Origin: Paracoccaceae bacterium
GTDB lineage: Bacteria; Pseudomonadota; Alphaproteobacteria; Rhodobacterales; Rhodobacteraceae
Length of the DNA stretch: 64,000 nucleotides
Direction: 5' to 3'
Assembly (NCBI GenBank): GCA_009842205.1
Contig: VYFX01000063.1
Span: 186,001-250,000 of the forward strand
Below the pieces are notes generated by a model. It was not told the origin of the DNA, made no database searches, and saw only the letters and a list, made by a program, of their open reading frames with translations. Shown piece by piece: positions 38,915 to 47,108 of the stretch (the first letter of the stretch is position 1; each line of letters begins with the position of its first letter). The position numbers were made by a program, and so were the translations under genes.

Positions 38915-39172
38915 ATGGCCATGTTGGAGAATCCGCATCCTGGTTATATATTAAAATATGAGTTTATAGACGAAATCGGGATGAGCCAAAATAAACTTGC
39001 TGATTGTCTTGGTTTACCGCCTAATAGAATACATTCAATTGTAAAGGGATTGTGTGGGATAACAGTTGATACCGATCTCAGGTTATGCAAGTTTTTCGGG
39101 CTTTCTGAGGGCTACTTCCTGCGTCTACAAAATACATATGATATAATGGAAGCGAAACGTTCAATGGCTTAG
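38915..39172 (+). CDS. Orphan HigA-family antitoxin
   Basis: 85-residue helix-turn-helix protein: the HigA/VapI start ENPHPGYILKYEFIDEIGMSQNKLADCLGLPPNRIHSIVKG, then TVDTDLRLCKFFGLSEGYFLRLQ. This is a complete antitoxin by length. The cognate HigB toxin gene, normally directly upstream, is absent: trkH ends 49 bases before it. The ORF 39226-39516 downstream does not resemble a RelE/HigB protein. It is therefore either a remnant or a self-standing regulator. Confidence 0.85.
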   Translation: MAMLENPHPGYILKYEFIDEIGMSQNKLADCLGLPPNRIHSIVKGLCGITVDTDLRLCKFFGLSEGYFLRLQNTYDIMEAKRSMA

Positions 39173-39496
39173 CAGGTTGAAGGTATAGTGCCCTGTATCC
39201 TTATGACTGATGAAAAGGAATTTGTTTGAAGAAAGCAATTGTAGTTCCCCATTTTATCCAAGAATTGGATGAAATTTTTTCAAGACCTAAGAAAATCAAA
39301 AAAGGAATCGAAGTTCTTGAGATATATATGGTCGCTTTTCAGACAGGAATTTTTGCCATAAATGTAAATTTGGGTCATAGGGGAGATCAGTGGGTTAGCC
39401 ATCACACCAAACAAAATTTTGGCTCCAAGAAAGGAAGGAGCCACATCGAGATTAAATTATTTTGTTATTGGCTTACAAGAATCCCGAAAATCCTTC
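39173..39496. other. 324-base region without a supported gene
   Basis: Lies between the orphan antitoxin and the convergent soxG. A 96-codon open frame (39226-39516, TTG start, AGGAA upstream) spans it and overlaps the soxG 3' end by 20 bases. Its product resembles nothing I know, and no family motif is visible, so it is not called a gene. It might be the decayed trace of a lost gene, but no element ends were seen. Confidence 0.4.
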
Positions 39497-40066
39497 CTAA
39501 TAATCACCTGTATTGAGGAAAGATTGTTCAATGGCTTCGAGAAACGATTGGGCTGAGGAACTGGGAGACAGCAGCAGAAAGCCATCCTCGGATTCTCGAG
39601 CTAGAACCGTACTGAGATGTTCCATCACGGTTCTGGCACATTTTCCCACTGGGAAGTTATTTAGATCAAGGGGACAAATTCTTTCCATAGCTTGAAGAAT
39701 GTCCGGTCCGGACAGTCTGATTTGGCACCAATTGTCGGTTTGATCGGTAATATAGCCTGTATCGCCCAATTTTTCCCGAACTGTTAACTCCGGATAGAGC
39801 CCATCCCGCTCGAAGAGGGCAAAAACCTGGTCAGGACTCATCCATAGAAACAAAAAATCCCTGCTTGTAGAAAAAACAGAATGCCCGGGTTCGGGTGGAT
39901 ATGTACCAAAGGCAATGGTAAATTCACTGGAAAAAACGTCCTCGCTACCTCTTGGAATTGCAATTGAAACGATGGCCTGGGTAGAAACAATATCCAGATA
40001 ATTGCCCCCAAAATAGCGTTCTCTACCCCAGAGAAATGGGAATGGTTCCAGTTTATAATCAGCCAC
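39497..40066 (-). CDS. soxG: Sarcosine oxidase gamma-type subunit
   Basis: 189 residues, the fourth gene of a soxBDAG-type operon. Gamma subunits of heterotetrameric sarcosine oxidase (or of the homologous N-methylglutamate dehydrogenase subunit D) are divergent; this one has a GcvT/YgfZ-like core with DWCQIRLSGPDIL-type sequence (NWCQIRLSGPDILQAMERICPLDL). The start is GTG at 40066, which overlaps the end of soxA by eight bases; the longer frame lies inside soxA. It converges on the region behind the orphan antitoxin. Confidence 0.85.
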   Translation of the reverse strand: MADYKLEPFPFLWGRERYFGGNYLDIVSTQAIVSIAIPRGSEDVFSSEFTIAFGTYPPEPGHSVFSTSRDFLFLWMSPDQVFALFERDGLYPELTVREKLGDTGYITDQTDNWCQIRLSGPDILQAMERICPLDLNNFPVGKCARTVMEHLSTVLARESEDGFLLLSPSSSAQSFLEAIEQSFLNTGDY

Positions 40067-43001
40067 GCTGTCTACCCCCGTCAGGATCATAAAAATGGGG
40101 TGAACAGATTTCCACATCAGTGTTGTTGCCTCGGAGAGGGTCAACAGCATGAACAATTTCACCAAACCGGTTCAAACCATTTTTGATGAATCCCAATCCA
40201 ATGGTGTGCCCCAAAGTGGGAGAATAGGCAACCGAGGTCATCCATCCCTCATCATTTTCAAGATTTTTTTCCTTGCCCCTAGATACAAAATGAGTTCCGG
40301 CATTGAACTGCTTGTTTTTGTCCAAAGGCACAAATCCAACCAGTCGGTTTCCATCAGGCTGGTTCAGTCCGGATCGTTCCGACAATTTGTTGCCAATGGA
40401 ATCCTTTTTCTTTGAGACCATACGTTCCAACCCAAGGTTAAATGCGGTCGTCTGGCCTGTAAGTTCATTCCCGGCAAAATGGCCCTTTTCAATTCGCATG
40501 ACACCAAGTGCTTCCGTACCGTAAGGTACGACATTGAACTCTTGACCTGCCTTCATCAATATCTCCATCATGGAATTGCCATAGCGGGACGGTACGGCAA
40601 TTTCATAGGCGAGTTCACCCGAAAAGGAAATTCTGAACAAACGAGCCTTCAGGCCCCCGCAAGCTGTGAGATTGGCACATGCCATAAAGGGAAATGCCTC
40701 ATTGGAAAGATCAAAATCATCGGTTACCTTGGCAAGCAGGTTCCTTGAATTCGGACCTGCAACTGAAAACTGTGCCCAACCATCGGTAGTGGAAATCAAA
40801 TGTACATCCAGTTGTGGCCATAGGCATTGCCGGGCAAACTCCAGTTGTCGGAATACCAAAACGGCATTGGCCGTGGTTGTGGTAATGACATAATGGTTTT
40901 CATCTAATCTGGCTACTGTACCATCATCATAAACAATCCCGTCTTCTCGCATCATAAGCCCGTACCGAACCTTACCAACCGGTAGTTTCAGGAAGGGATT
41001 TGCATAGACCCTGTTGAGGAATTCAGCAGCATCCCTCCCCTGGCAATCTATTTTACCGAGGGTGGAAACATCACAAACTCCTACGGAATCGCGTGTGGAT
41101 AACACCTCCCGATCAACGCTTTGACGCCAATGTGTTTCACCCTCAAGGGGATACCATTGTGCCCTGAGCCAATTGCCCGTTTCAACAAAAACAGCTCCCT
41201 GCTTTTCAGCCCATCGGTGGCTTGGAGTAAATCTGGTCGGACGGAAATGCTTGCCTCGGGAACGGCCTGCAAGAGCTCCTATGGGAATAGGGGTATAAGG
41301 GGGGCGGAAAATTGTGGTACCGGTTTCAGATATGGATTTACCAGTACGTTCAGACATGATGGCCAGAGCAGATACATTCGAAGTCCTGCCCTGATCGGTT
41401 GCCATCCCCAGGGTGGTATACCTTTTAAGGTGTTCAACATCCCGAAAGCCCTCATCATGGGCTTGCGAAATATCCTTGGTGGTTACATCATTCTGTAAAT
41501 CAATCCATGATCTTGATCGGGCTTCCTTCACATACCAGAAGGGTGTTATATCAGTAGGTTCAACCGATGTCTCAAAGTCGGGATGCTGACTCGTTGGGAG
41601 TCCAAGATCCTCAAGTGCCAGATTGGCTGCAGCAATACCGGAAAGTAGGGCTGAGGACAGATCAAAAAGGCCGTTTGCCGAGCCAGCAACTCTCATGCCA
41701 TCTGTCAAATTCTCACCTGGTACGAACGCTTGGATTTTTTCGTTCCACACAGGTTTTGTACGTTTATGACAAGTTAGGTGAACATTGGGATTCCACCCAC
41801 CGGAAACAGCCAGTGAGTCGACTTTGATGCTTTTCCCATCAGTCAGGAATATGGAATTTATCGCTTTTTTACCCCTAACATCTGCAATCCTTCCACCCGC
41901 AATGTAGTCATGATATTTATTGCCAGTATTTTGACCCTGATTCGGTCGTGTATCAATGACTGTTACGGCAATATCCTTATCGGCAAGGTCATTGGCCGTT
42001 TTCAACCCCGAATCATTATTGGTGAATAATGCAACCTGATCTCCAGGCTTGACGGCAAATCGGTTGAGATAGGTTCTCATTGCACCTGCCAGTAGAATTC
42101 CCGGCCTGTCATTATTGCCAAAACCGATGGATCGCTCGGTAGCACCGGTACAAATGATGGACCGCTTGGAATAGATTCTCCAGAGAACCGTTTTAGGTTT
42201 TTTATTGATACCTGGTAAAGCATCAGGTCTTTGTTCCAGGGCTCCAAAAATGCCATGATCATAATTGCCGAAAACCACCGTTCTGGGCAGCAACCTTACA
42301 TTATCCAGAGATTTCAATTCTGCTATCGTTTGGGCTACCCATTCCTGACCTGATTGGTTGTTGATTTCTTCCCTGTCGGAATTCAACCTGCCCCCCAAAC
42401 GAAAATCCTCGTCAGCCAAAATGACCCTTGCACCTGCCCGCCCGGTCACAAGGGCGGAAAGCAAGCCACTTGGACCACCTCCAACAACCAGTATATCACA
42501 ATGAAGGAAGCCCTTGTCATAATTGTCTGGGTCTGGATACCCGGACAGTTTACCCAATCCGGCCGAACTTCGAATTACGGGTTCATAGAGTTTTTCCCAG
42601 AACAGTTTGGGCCACATGAAGGTTTTGTAATAAAAACCCGCCGACAGGAAAGGCGAAAGTTTGTCATTGATTCCCAAAAGATCGAACTGAAGGGAGAGTT
42701 TATAGTTCTGGCTTTTGGCATTGAGATTGTCATACAATTCAATGTTGGTTGCCTTAGTATTCGGTTCCGAAAAACTTGCCCGACCGAGTTGGACCAGTGC
42801 ATTGGGCTCTTCAGAACCGGCTGAAAATACTCCCCTTGGGCGATGGTATTTGAAAGATCGTGCAATGAACAGCTGATTGTTCGCCAGTAGTGCTGAAGCA
42901 AGGGTATCCCCCTTGTATCCAGTCCTTTTTTTGTTGTTGAAGGTAAAGGAAAAGGAATGTTCCCTGTCTATCAACCCGCCTTCTGGAAATCTGGAAAACA
43001 T
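40059..43001 (-). CDS. soxA: Sarcosine oxidase alpha-type subunit (or N-methylglutamate dehydrogenase)
   Basis: About 980 residues. N-terminal [2Fe-2S]-like plug fold with ARSFKYHRPRGVFSAGSEEPNALV, then the dinucleotide-binding CDILVVGGGPSGLLSALVTGRAG near residue 175, and a C-terminal GcvT-type folate domain from about 600 to the end (GETHWRQSVDREVLSTRDSVGVCDVS). The enzyme oxidatively demethylates an N-methyl amino acid and passes the C1 unit to tetrahydrofolate. ATG at 43001 is preferred; a TTG at 43010 overlaps the soxD stop as TTGA. Whether the substrate is sarcosine or N-methylglutamate is not decided by sequence. Confidence 0.88.
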   Translation of the reverse strand: MFSRFPEGGLIDREHSFSFTFNNKKRTGYKGDTLASALLANNQLFIARSFKYHRPRGVFSAGSEEPNALVQLGRASFSEPNTKATNIELYDNLNAKSQNYKLSLQFDLLGINDKLSPFLSAGFYYKTFMWPKLFWEKLYEPVIRSSAGLGKLSGYPDPDNYDKGFLHCDILVVGGGPSGLLSALVTGRAGARVILADEDFRLGGRLNSDREEINNQSGQEWVAQTIAELKSLDNVRLLPRTVVFGNYDHGIFGALEQRPDALPGINKKPKTVLWRIYSKRSIICTGATERSIGFGNNDRPGILLAGAMRTYLNRFAVKPGDQVALFTNNDSGLKTANDLADKDIAVTVIDTRPNQGQNTGNKYHDYIAGGRIADVRGKKAINSIFLTDGKSIKVDSLAVSGGWNPNVHLTCHKRTKPVWNEKIQAFVPGENLTDGMRVAGSANGLFDLSSALLSGIAAANLALEDLGLPTSQHPDFETSVEPTDITPFWYVKEARSRSWIDLQNDVTTKDISQAHDEGFRDVEHLKRYTTLGMATDQGRTSNVSALAIMSERTGKSISETGTTIFRPPYTPIPIGALAGRSRGKHFRPTRFTPSHRWAEKQGAVFVETGNWLRAQWYPLEGETHWRQSVDREVLSTRDSVGVCDVSTLGKIDCQGRDAAEFLNRVYANPFLKLPVGKVRYGLMMREDGIVYDDGTVARLDENHYVITTTTANAVLVFRQLEFARQCLWPQLDVHLISTTDGWAQFSVAGPNSRNLLAKVTDDFDLSNEAFPFMACANLTACGGLKARLFRISFSGELAYEIAVPSRYGNSMMEILMKAGQEFNVVPYGTEALGVMRIEKGHFAGNELTGQTTAFNLGLERMVSKKKDSIGNKLSERSGLNQPDGNRLVGFVPLDKNKQFNAGTHFVSRGKEKNLENDEGWMTSVAYSPTLGHTIGLGFIKNGLNRFGEIVHAVDPLRGNNTDVEICSPHFYDPDGGRQRG

Positions 43002-43006
43002 GACTC

Positions 43007-43288
43007 TCAACGCCCCATTGCCAGTGCGACCTGTCTGGCCAATTCCACATTCAGGATTTCATGGGTAAGTGTGTTTCTGGTAACTACCAACCAGGATCTG
43101 TCACCCTGCTCGTGATACCAGAGTTCCCGGTGTATGCCTTCGGGGTTGTCCCTGAGGTAGAGATATTCAAAAAATTCCTTATCACCATCCGGATTGTCCC
43201 AGTCGGGACGATCGATCAGGCTTGCATCCCCCAGATAAACAAATTCAGCGGCATCTCTTGGGCCCAGAAGCGGATGTTCAATAATCAT
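43007..43288 (-). CDS. soxD: Sarcosine oxidase delta-type subunit lacking the zinc cysteines
   Basis: 93 residues, the usual size. Residues 1-12 read MIIEHPLLGPRD, while the canonical form has C-P-x-C-G-x-R-D: Cys at 5 and 8 are His and Leu. The second site reads WYHEQGDRSWL, so the fourth ligand (Cys63) is Asp, while the His at 59 remains. The known TsoX delta subunit binds zinc with three Cys and one His, so zinc is probably lost. The conserved RDNPEG.H.E.W...TRNTLTHEI body is intact. Third in the operon soxB-D-A-G by position, 12 bases after soxB. Confidence 0.88.
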   Translation of the reverse strand: MIIEHPLLGPRDAAEFVYLGDASLIDRPDWDNPDGDKEFFEYLYLRDNPEGIHRELWYHEQGDRSWLVVTRNTLTHEILNVELARQVALAMGR

Positions 43289-43300
43289 TAATCTATAATC

Positions 43301-44548
43301 CTAATGAAGATTGGGTTGGGCCCCAACACCTTTTTCATCAATCATCAGACCCTTGTTGAATCGGTCAAAGCGAAATGCAGTTGCAGTATGGTGCGGTTCA
43401 TCCTTGGCAAGCAAATGAGCCATGCAATATCCTGAAGCCGGAGTAGCCTTGAAGCCTCCATAGCACCACCCGCCATTGAAATACAATCCGGAAATGTGGG
43501 TTTTGTCAATTATGGGCGACCCGTCCATGGACATATCCATCAGACCTCCCCACATTCTCAACAACCTGGCTTTTCCTATCATCGGCATGATCGCCATGCC
43601 TCCTTCACAAACATCCTCAACGGTTGGTAGATTCCCCCTTTGGGCATAGGAATTGTAACCATCGAGGTCGCCCCCGAAAACCAACCCTCCCTTGTCTGAT
43701 TGGCTGACATAGAAATGCCCTGCACCAAAGGTAATGACACCAGGAAGGCAAGGCTTCAATCCTTCTGAAACAAAGGCCTGCAATACATGGGATTCCATGG
43801 GCAAACGCATTCCCGCCTGTGCCATTACCTTGCTGGAGGATCCAGCGACACTTACACCAACCTTATTAGCTTTTATCGGTCCCTTAGTTGTTTCGACCCC
43901 CAGGCAGATACCATCCTGGATATCAAATCCGGTTACTTCACAATTTTGGATGATATCGACTCCCAAACGATCTGCTCCCCTGGCATAACCCCAGACGACG
44001 GCATCGTGTCGAACCGTACCCCCACGTGGTTGCCAAAGAGCTCCCTTGACAGGGAAACGGGCGTTTTCGTAATCAAGGAATGGACACATTTTACGGATGA
44101 GATTTTCATCTAGCAGAACGGCATCAGCACCTGCCAGTAGCATTGAGTTTCCTCTTCTGGCAAAGGCATCCCGTTGAGGGTCGGAGTGAAACAGATTCAG
44201 TATGCCTCGTTGTGAAACCATGGCATTGAAGTTGAAATCCTGTTCCAGCCCCTCCCACAGTTTCATAGAAAATTCATAAAAGGGTTCATTGCCAGGCAGA
44301 AGATAGTTTGATCTGATTATGGTTGTGTTGCGTCCGGTATTGCCCGAACCAAGCCAACCCTTCTCCAGTACCGCGACCTTCCTTATGCCATATACTTTTG
44401 CCAAGTAGTAGGCCGCGGCCATGCCATGCCCAGCGCCAATTATGATGACATCATAGTGCTGTTGAGGTTCCGGATCACGCCACATTACTGGCCAATCCTT
44501 ATTGCCTCTCAGACCTTGTCTAAATATGTTCCAGACTGAATACTTCAT
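43301..44548 (-). CDS. soxB: Sarcosine oxidase beta-type subunit (or N-methylglutamate dehydrogenase)
   Basis: 415-residue flavoprotein, first in the operon. FAD-binding DVIIIGAGHGMAAAYYLAKVYGIRKVAVLEKGWLGSGNTGRN, the conserved IRSNYL, and the covalent-FMN His region QPRGGTVRHDAVVWGYARGAD. WGGLMDMSMDGSPIIDKTHISGLYFNGGWCYGGFKATPASG closes the FAD domain. The catalytic subunit oxidises the N-methyl group. A divergent GlxA/AraC regulator gene starts about 100 bases away. The operon order soxB-soxD-soxA-soxG equals that of mgdA-B-C-D. Confidence 0.92.
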   Translation of the reverse strand: MKYSVWNIFRQGLRGNKDWPVMWRDPEPQQHYDVIIIGAGHGMAAAYYLAKVYGIRKVAVLEKGWLGSGNTGRNTTIIRSNYLLPGNEPFYEFSMKLWEGLEQDFNFNAMVSQRGILNLFHSDPQRDAFARRGNSMLLAGADAVLLDENLIRKMCPFLDYENARFPVKGALWQPRGGTVRHDAVVWGYARGADRLGVDIIQNCEVTGFDIQDGICLGVETTKGPIKANKVGVSVAGSSSKVMAQAGMRLPMESHVLQAFVSEGLKPCLPGVITFGAGHFYVSQSDKGGLVFGGDLDGYNSYAQRGNLPTVEDVCEGGMAIMPMIGKARLLRMWGGLMDMSMDGSPIIDKTHISGLYFNGGWCYGGFKATPASGYCMAHLLAKDEPHHTATAFRFDRFNKGLMIDEKGVGAQPNLH

Positions 44549-44609
44549 TGATCACCAAACTCGCAATTGATGCATAATATTGCTATTCATGTTAAATGTA
44601 TATTGCAAA

Positions 44610-44638
44610 ACAGGACAAAAACTTAACAAAATAGGACA
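44610..44638. promoter_or_regulatory. Direct repeats ACAGGACA/ATAGGACA, candidate AraC-family activator site
   Basis: Two copies, at 44610-44617 and 44631-44638, spaced 21 bases centre to centre (two helix turns). They lie between the soxB and regulator genes. Two-turn spaced direct repeats are the usual binding geometry of AraC-family proteins. A related GGACATGTCC palindrome lies before the ligase gene. Confidence 0.5.
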
Positions 44639-44644
44639 TGTATT

Positions 44645-45598
44645 CTGCTGGGTAATAAAATCAAAATCGGCTTTCTGTTGATAGATGGCTTTCCACTTTT
44701 GTCATATTCGAGCGCAATTGAACCATTGAGGGCTGGAAACCTTCTTTCGGGTGCAAACCTCTTTGAGATCAGTCATTTTTCGGCAAAAGGTAATCGCATC
44801 AAGAGCTCCTCAGGGGCAGAGATTGTGACTCGGTGTTATGATGAGGCCCTGGGTCTGGATTTCCTGTTTCTTGTAGCAGGTGGCGATCCCTTCAAAGTTG
44901 ACAATCCTGAACTGTTCGAGTGGCTCGCCGAAGCACCCAAAACCGATACTGTTTTGGGGGGTATTTCCGGTGGTCCAGTAATTCTTACCAAAGCTGGGTT
45001 GATGAAGGATTACCGCATGACGGTTCATTGGGAACATGCTTCATTGCTTGAACAAATGTATCCGAATCTGATCTTGGAGAGATCGCTCTTTGTCATTGAC
45101 CGTAATCGAATAACCTGTTCGGGTGGTACTGCGCCGCTGGACCTGATGCATCTGTTGATTGCAAGGGAATTTGGAACAAAATTTGCCAGGGATGTTTCCG
45201 ATTGGTTTATTCATACTGATGTACGCAAACCTGGTGAAGCACAGAGGTCGGGGTTGGAAGAACGATTTGGAACACAGGTCGGATCTGTTCTCAGTTCAAT
45301 AGAACTGATCGAAAACCACATAGCTGACCCACTGACTTTAGAGCAACTAGCTAGGTTGGTCGGGATGAGTTCCCGCCATCTGAACAGATTATTCCAGCGA
45401 GAAATAGGAACATCTGTCATGAAGTTCTGCCGAAATACCAGACTGGAGGTAGCCAGAAAATTGATTGAAAGTTCATCCCTGACAAACAACGAAATATTGC
45501 AGGCTACTGGTTTTTCTTCTCCGGTTCACTTCTCAAGGGCGTTCAGCGAGCAATTTGGATTGCCACCGACAAGTTATAGAAAAGGGAAAAAATCCTGA
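44645..45598 (+). CDS. GlxA-type AraC-family transcriptional regulator
   Basis: About 317 residues: N-terminal DJ-1/PfpI-like domain (IKIGFLLIDGFPLLSYSSAIEPLRAGNLL, GISGGPVILTKAGLMKDYRMTVHWEH) and a C-terminal AraC helix-turn-helix domain (DPLTLEQLARLVGMSSRHLNRLFQREIGTSVMKF). This is the domain plan of GbdR/SouR/CdhR-type activators that respond to betaine-related amines. No in-frame ATG exists at the conserved start: ATG at 44638 runs into TAA after five codons. The likely start is CTG 44645 (with AGGACA upstream), ATT 44642, CTG 44648 or TTG 44678; the coordinate is a best guess. It probably controls soxBDAG and the downstream ligase gene. Confidence 0.85.
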   Translation: MLGNKIKIGFLLIDGFPLLSYSSAIEPLRAGNLLSGANLFEISHFSAKGNRIKSSSGAEIVTRCYDEALGLDFLFLVAGGDPFKVDNPELFEWLAEAPKTDTVLGGISGGPVILTKAGLMKDYRMTVHWEHASLLEQMYPNLILERSLFVIDRNRITCSGGTAPLDLMHLLIAREFGTKFARDVSDWFIHTDVRKPGEAQRSGLEERFGTQVGSVLSSIELIENHIADPLTLEQLARLVGMSSRHLNRLFQREIGTSVMKFCRNTRLEVARKLIESSSLTNNEILQATGFSSPVHFSRAFSEQFGLPPTSYRKGKKS

Positions 45599-45646
45599 GA
45601 TGTATATTTTGACCGATGAAATGGAATAGGTTAAATAGTTTTGTCT

Positions 45647-45656
45647 GGACATGTCC
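45647..45656. promoter_or_regulatory. GGACATGTCC palindrome upstream of the ligase gene
   Basis: Perfect 10-bp palindrome 110 bases upstream of the ligase ATG. It contains the same GGACA core as the direct repeats before soxB, consistent with one regulator acting at both places. Only the sequence similarity is seen. Confidence 0.35.
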
Positions 45657-45766
45657 GATTGCAAAATTTTTGGCAATTGCCTATTGGGAGATAAATCGCT
45701 GGAAGGATCGAAGCCATTTTGGTTGAATGATGAAAACGATTATTCCGGTTTAGTATTGGAGGAAAT

Positions 45767-47044
45767 ATGACTAAAGATGGAATCAGGTATTATCTGGTAA
45801 GTTTTACAGACCTCTTTGGGGTTGTTCGCTCGAAACTTGTACCTGCAGCAGCAATTGATGATATGCGGGAAGAGGGTGCTGGCTTTGCAGGTTTTGCTGC
45901 ACATCTGGATATGACACCAGCCCATCCTGATATGTTGGCCATGCCATCTGATAATATTTATCCCTTGCCATGGAAACCTGAGGTTGCGTGGATTCCAAGT
46001 GATCTTCGTATGGATGATCAAGAAGTTGATCATGCACCAAGGTTGGTTTTGAAAAGACTCATATCGAGAGCCAGGGACATGGGATACAAGGTAATGACAG
46101 GGGTTGAGCCAGAGTTCTTTTTGCTTTCTTCTTCAGGTGATGAGCTCTCTGATGATTCGGATACCAGAAGCAAACCATGTTATGATCAGCAAGCGTTGAT
46201 GCGAAGGTATGACGTGATTTCCGAAATCAGTGATGCGATGATTTCCATGGGGTGGGAGCCTTATCAAAATGACCATGAGGACGCGAATGGTCAATTTGAA
46301 ATGAATTGGGGTTTTACTGATCCCCTCACCACGGCAGACCGTCATACATTTTTCAAGGTCATGGTCAAGTCGCTGGCTGAAATCCATGGTTTCAAGGCAA
46401 CGTTCATGCCCAAACCAATGGCCAACCTTACTGGCAACGGTTGTCATGTACATCTGTCAATCTGGGATGCAGAAAGTGGCAAGAATCTGATGAAAGGTGA
46501 TGGTGAGTTGGGTCTTTCAAAATTGGCCTACAATGTGATTGGCGGCTTGCTTGAAAATGCAAAGAGTCTTGCTCTGATCACCAATCCCGTGGTTAATTCC
46601 TACAAGCGGATCAATGCACCAAGAACCACCTCGGGAGCTACGTGGTCCCCCAATACGGTAACCTATGGTGGAAATAATCGTACCCACATGATCAGGATTC
46701 CCGGTGATAACCGGGTTGAAGTTCGGCTGGCTGATGGGGCAACCAACCCATACTTATTGCAGGCCGCCATGATTGCATCAGCCTTGGATGGAATTGAACG
46801 CAATGTGGATCCAGGTGAACGAATTGATTTGGATATGTATGCCGAGGGTTATAAGGTGAAAAATGCCCCGAAGCTTCCCCTGAACATGCTTGATTCCATC
46901 CGGTTATTCGAAAGCTCTGATTTTGTTGGAGAATATTTTGGCAAAGAATTCCACACCGCCTATTCCAAACTGAAGGGAGAGGAATGGGATGAGTATATGA
47001 GGTATTTTTCAGTATGGGAGAAAGCAAACGCCTTGGACGTCTAG
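45767..47044 (+). CDS. gmaS: Gamma-glutamylmethylamide synthetase/GlnT-type ligase
   Basis: 425 residues, glutamine-synthetase superfamily, class GlnT/GMAS. Start GIRYYLVSFTDLFGVVRSKLVPAAAI; then KTGVEPEFFLL, QNDHEDANGQFEMNW, LTGNGCHVHLSIWD, NSYKRINAPRTTSGATWSPNT, and RVEVRLADGATNPYLLQA. These match what I remember of GMA synthetase, which joins methylamine and glutamate with ATP to give gamma-glutamylmethylamide. GlnT ammonia ligases look similar, so the amine could be ammonia or another. Strong GGAGGAAAT ribosome site. Next to a sox/mgd operon the methylamine reading is favoured. Confidence 0.75.
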   Translation: MTKDGIRYYLVSFTDLFGVVRSKLVPAAAIDDMREEGAGFAGFAAHLDMTPAHPDMLAMPSDNIYPLPWKPEVAWIPSDLRMDDQEVDHAPRLVLKRLISRARDMGYKVMTGVEPEFFLLSSSGDELSDDSDTRSKPCYDQQALMRRYDVISEISDAMISMGWEPYQNDHEDANGQFEMNWGFTDPLTTADRHTFFKVMVKSLAEIHGFKATFMPKPMANLTGNGCHVHLSIWDAESGKNLMKGDGELGLSKLAYNVIGGLLENAKSLALITNPVVNSYKRINAPRTTSGATWSPNTVTYGGNNRTHMIRIPGDNRVEVRLADGATNPYLLQAAMIASALDGIERNVDPGERIDLDMYAEGYKVKNAPKLPLNMLDSIRLFESSDFVGEYFGKEFHTAYSKLKGEEWDEYMRYFSVWEKANALDV

Positions 47045-47108
47045 GATCTTCCCATTCATGAATGAAACACCCACTAAAAGCTAAATCAACCTCAAGGGGA
47101 AAAAGCCA

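Noticed and set aside
39226-39516. 96-codon ORF downstream of the orphan antitoxin as a toxin gene
   Set aside because: TTG start, no RelE/HigB motif, overlaps soxG end; no family resemblance.
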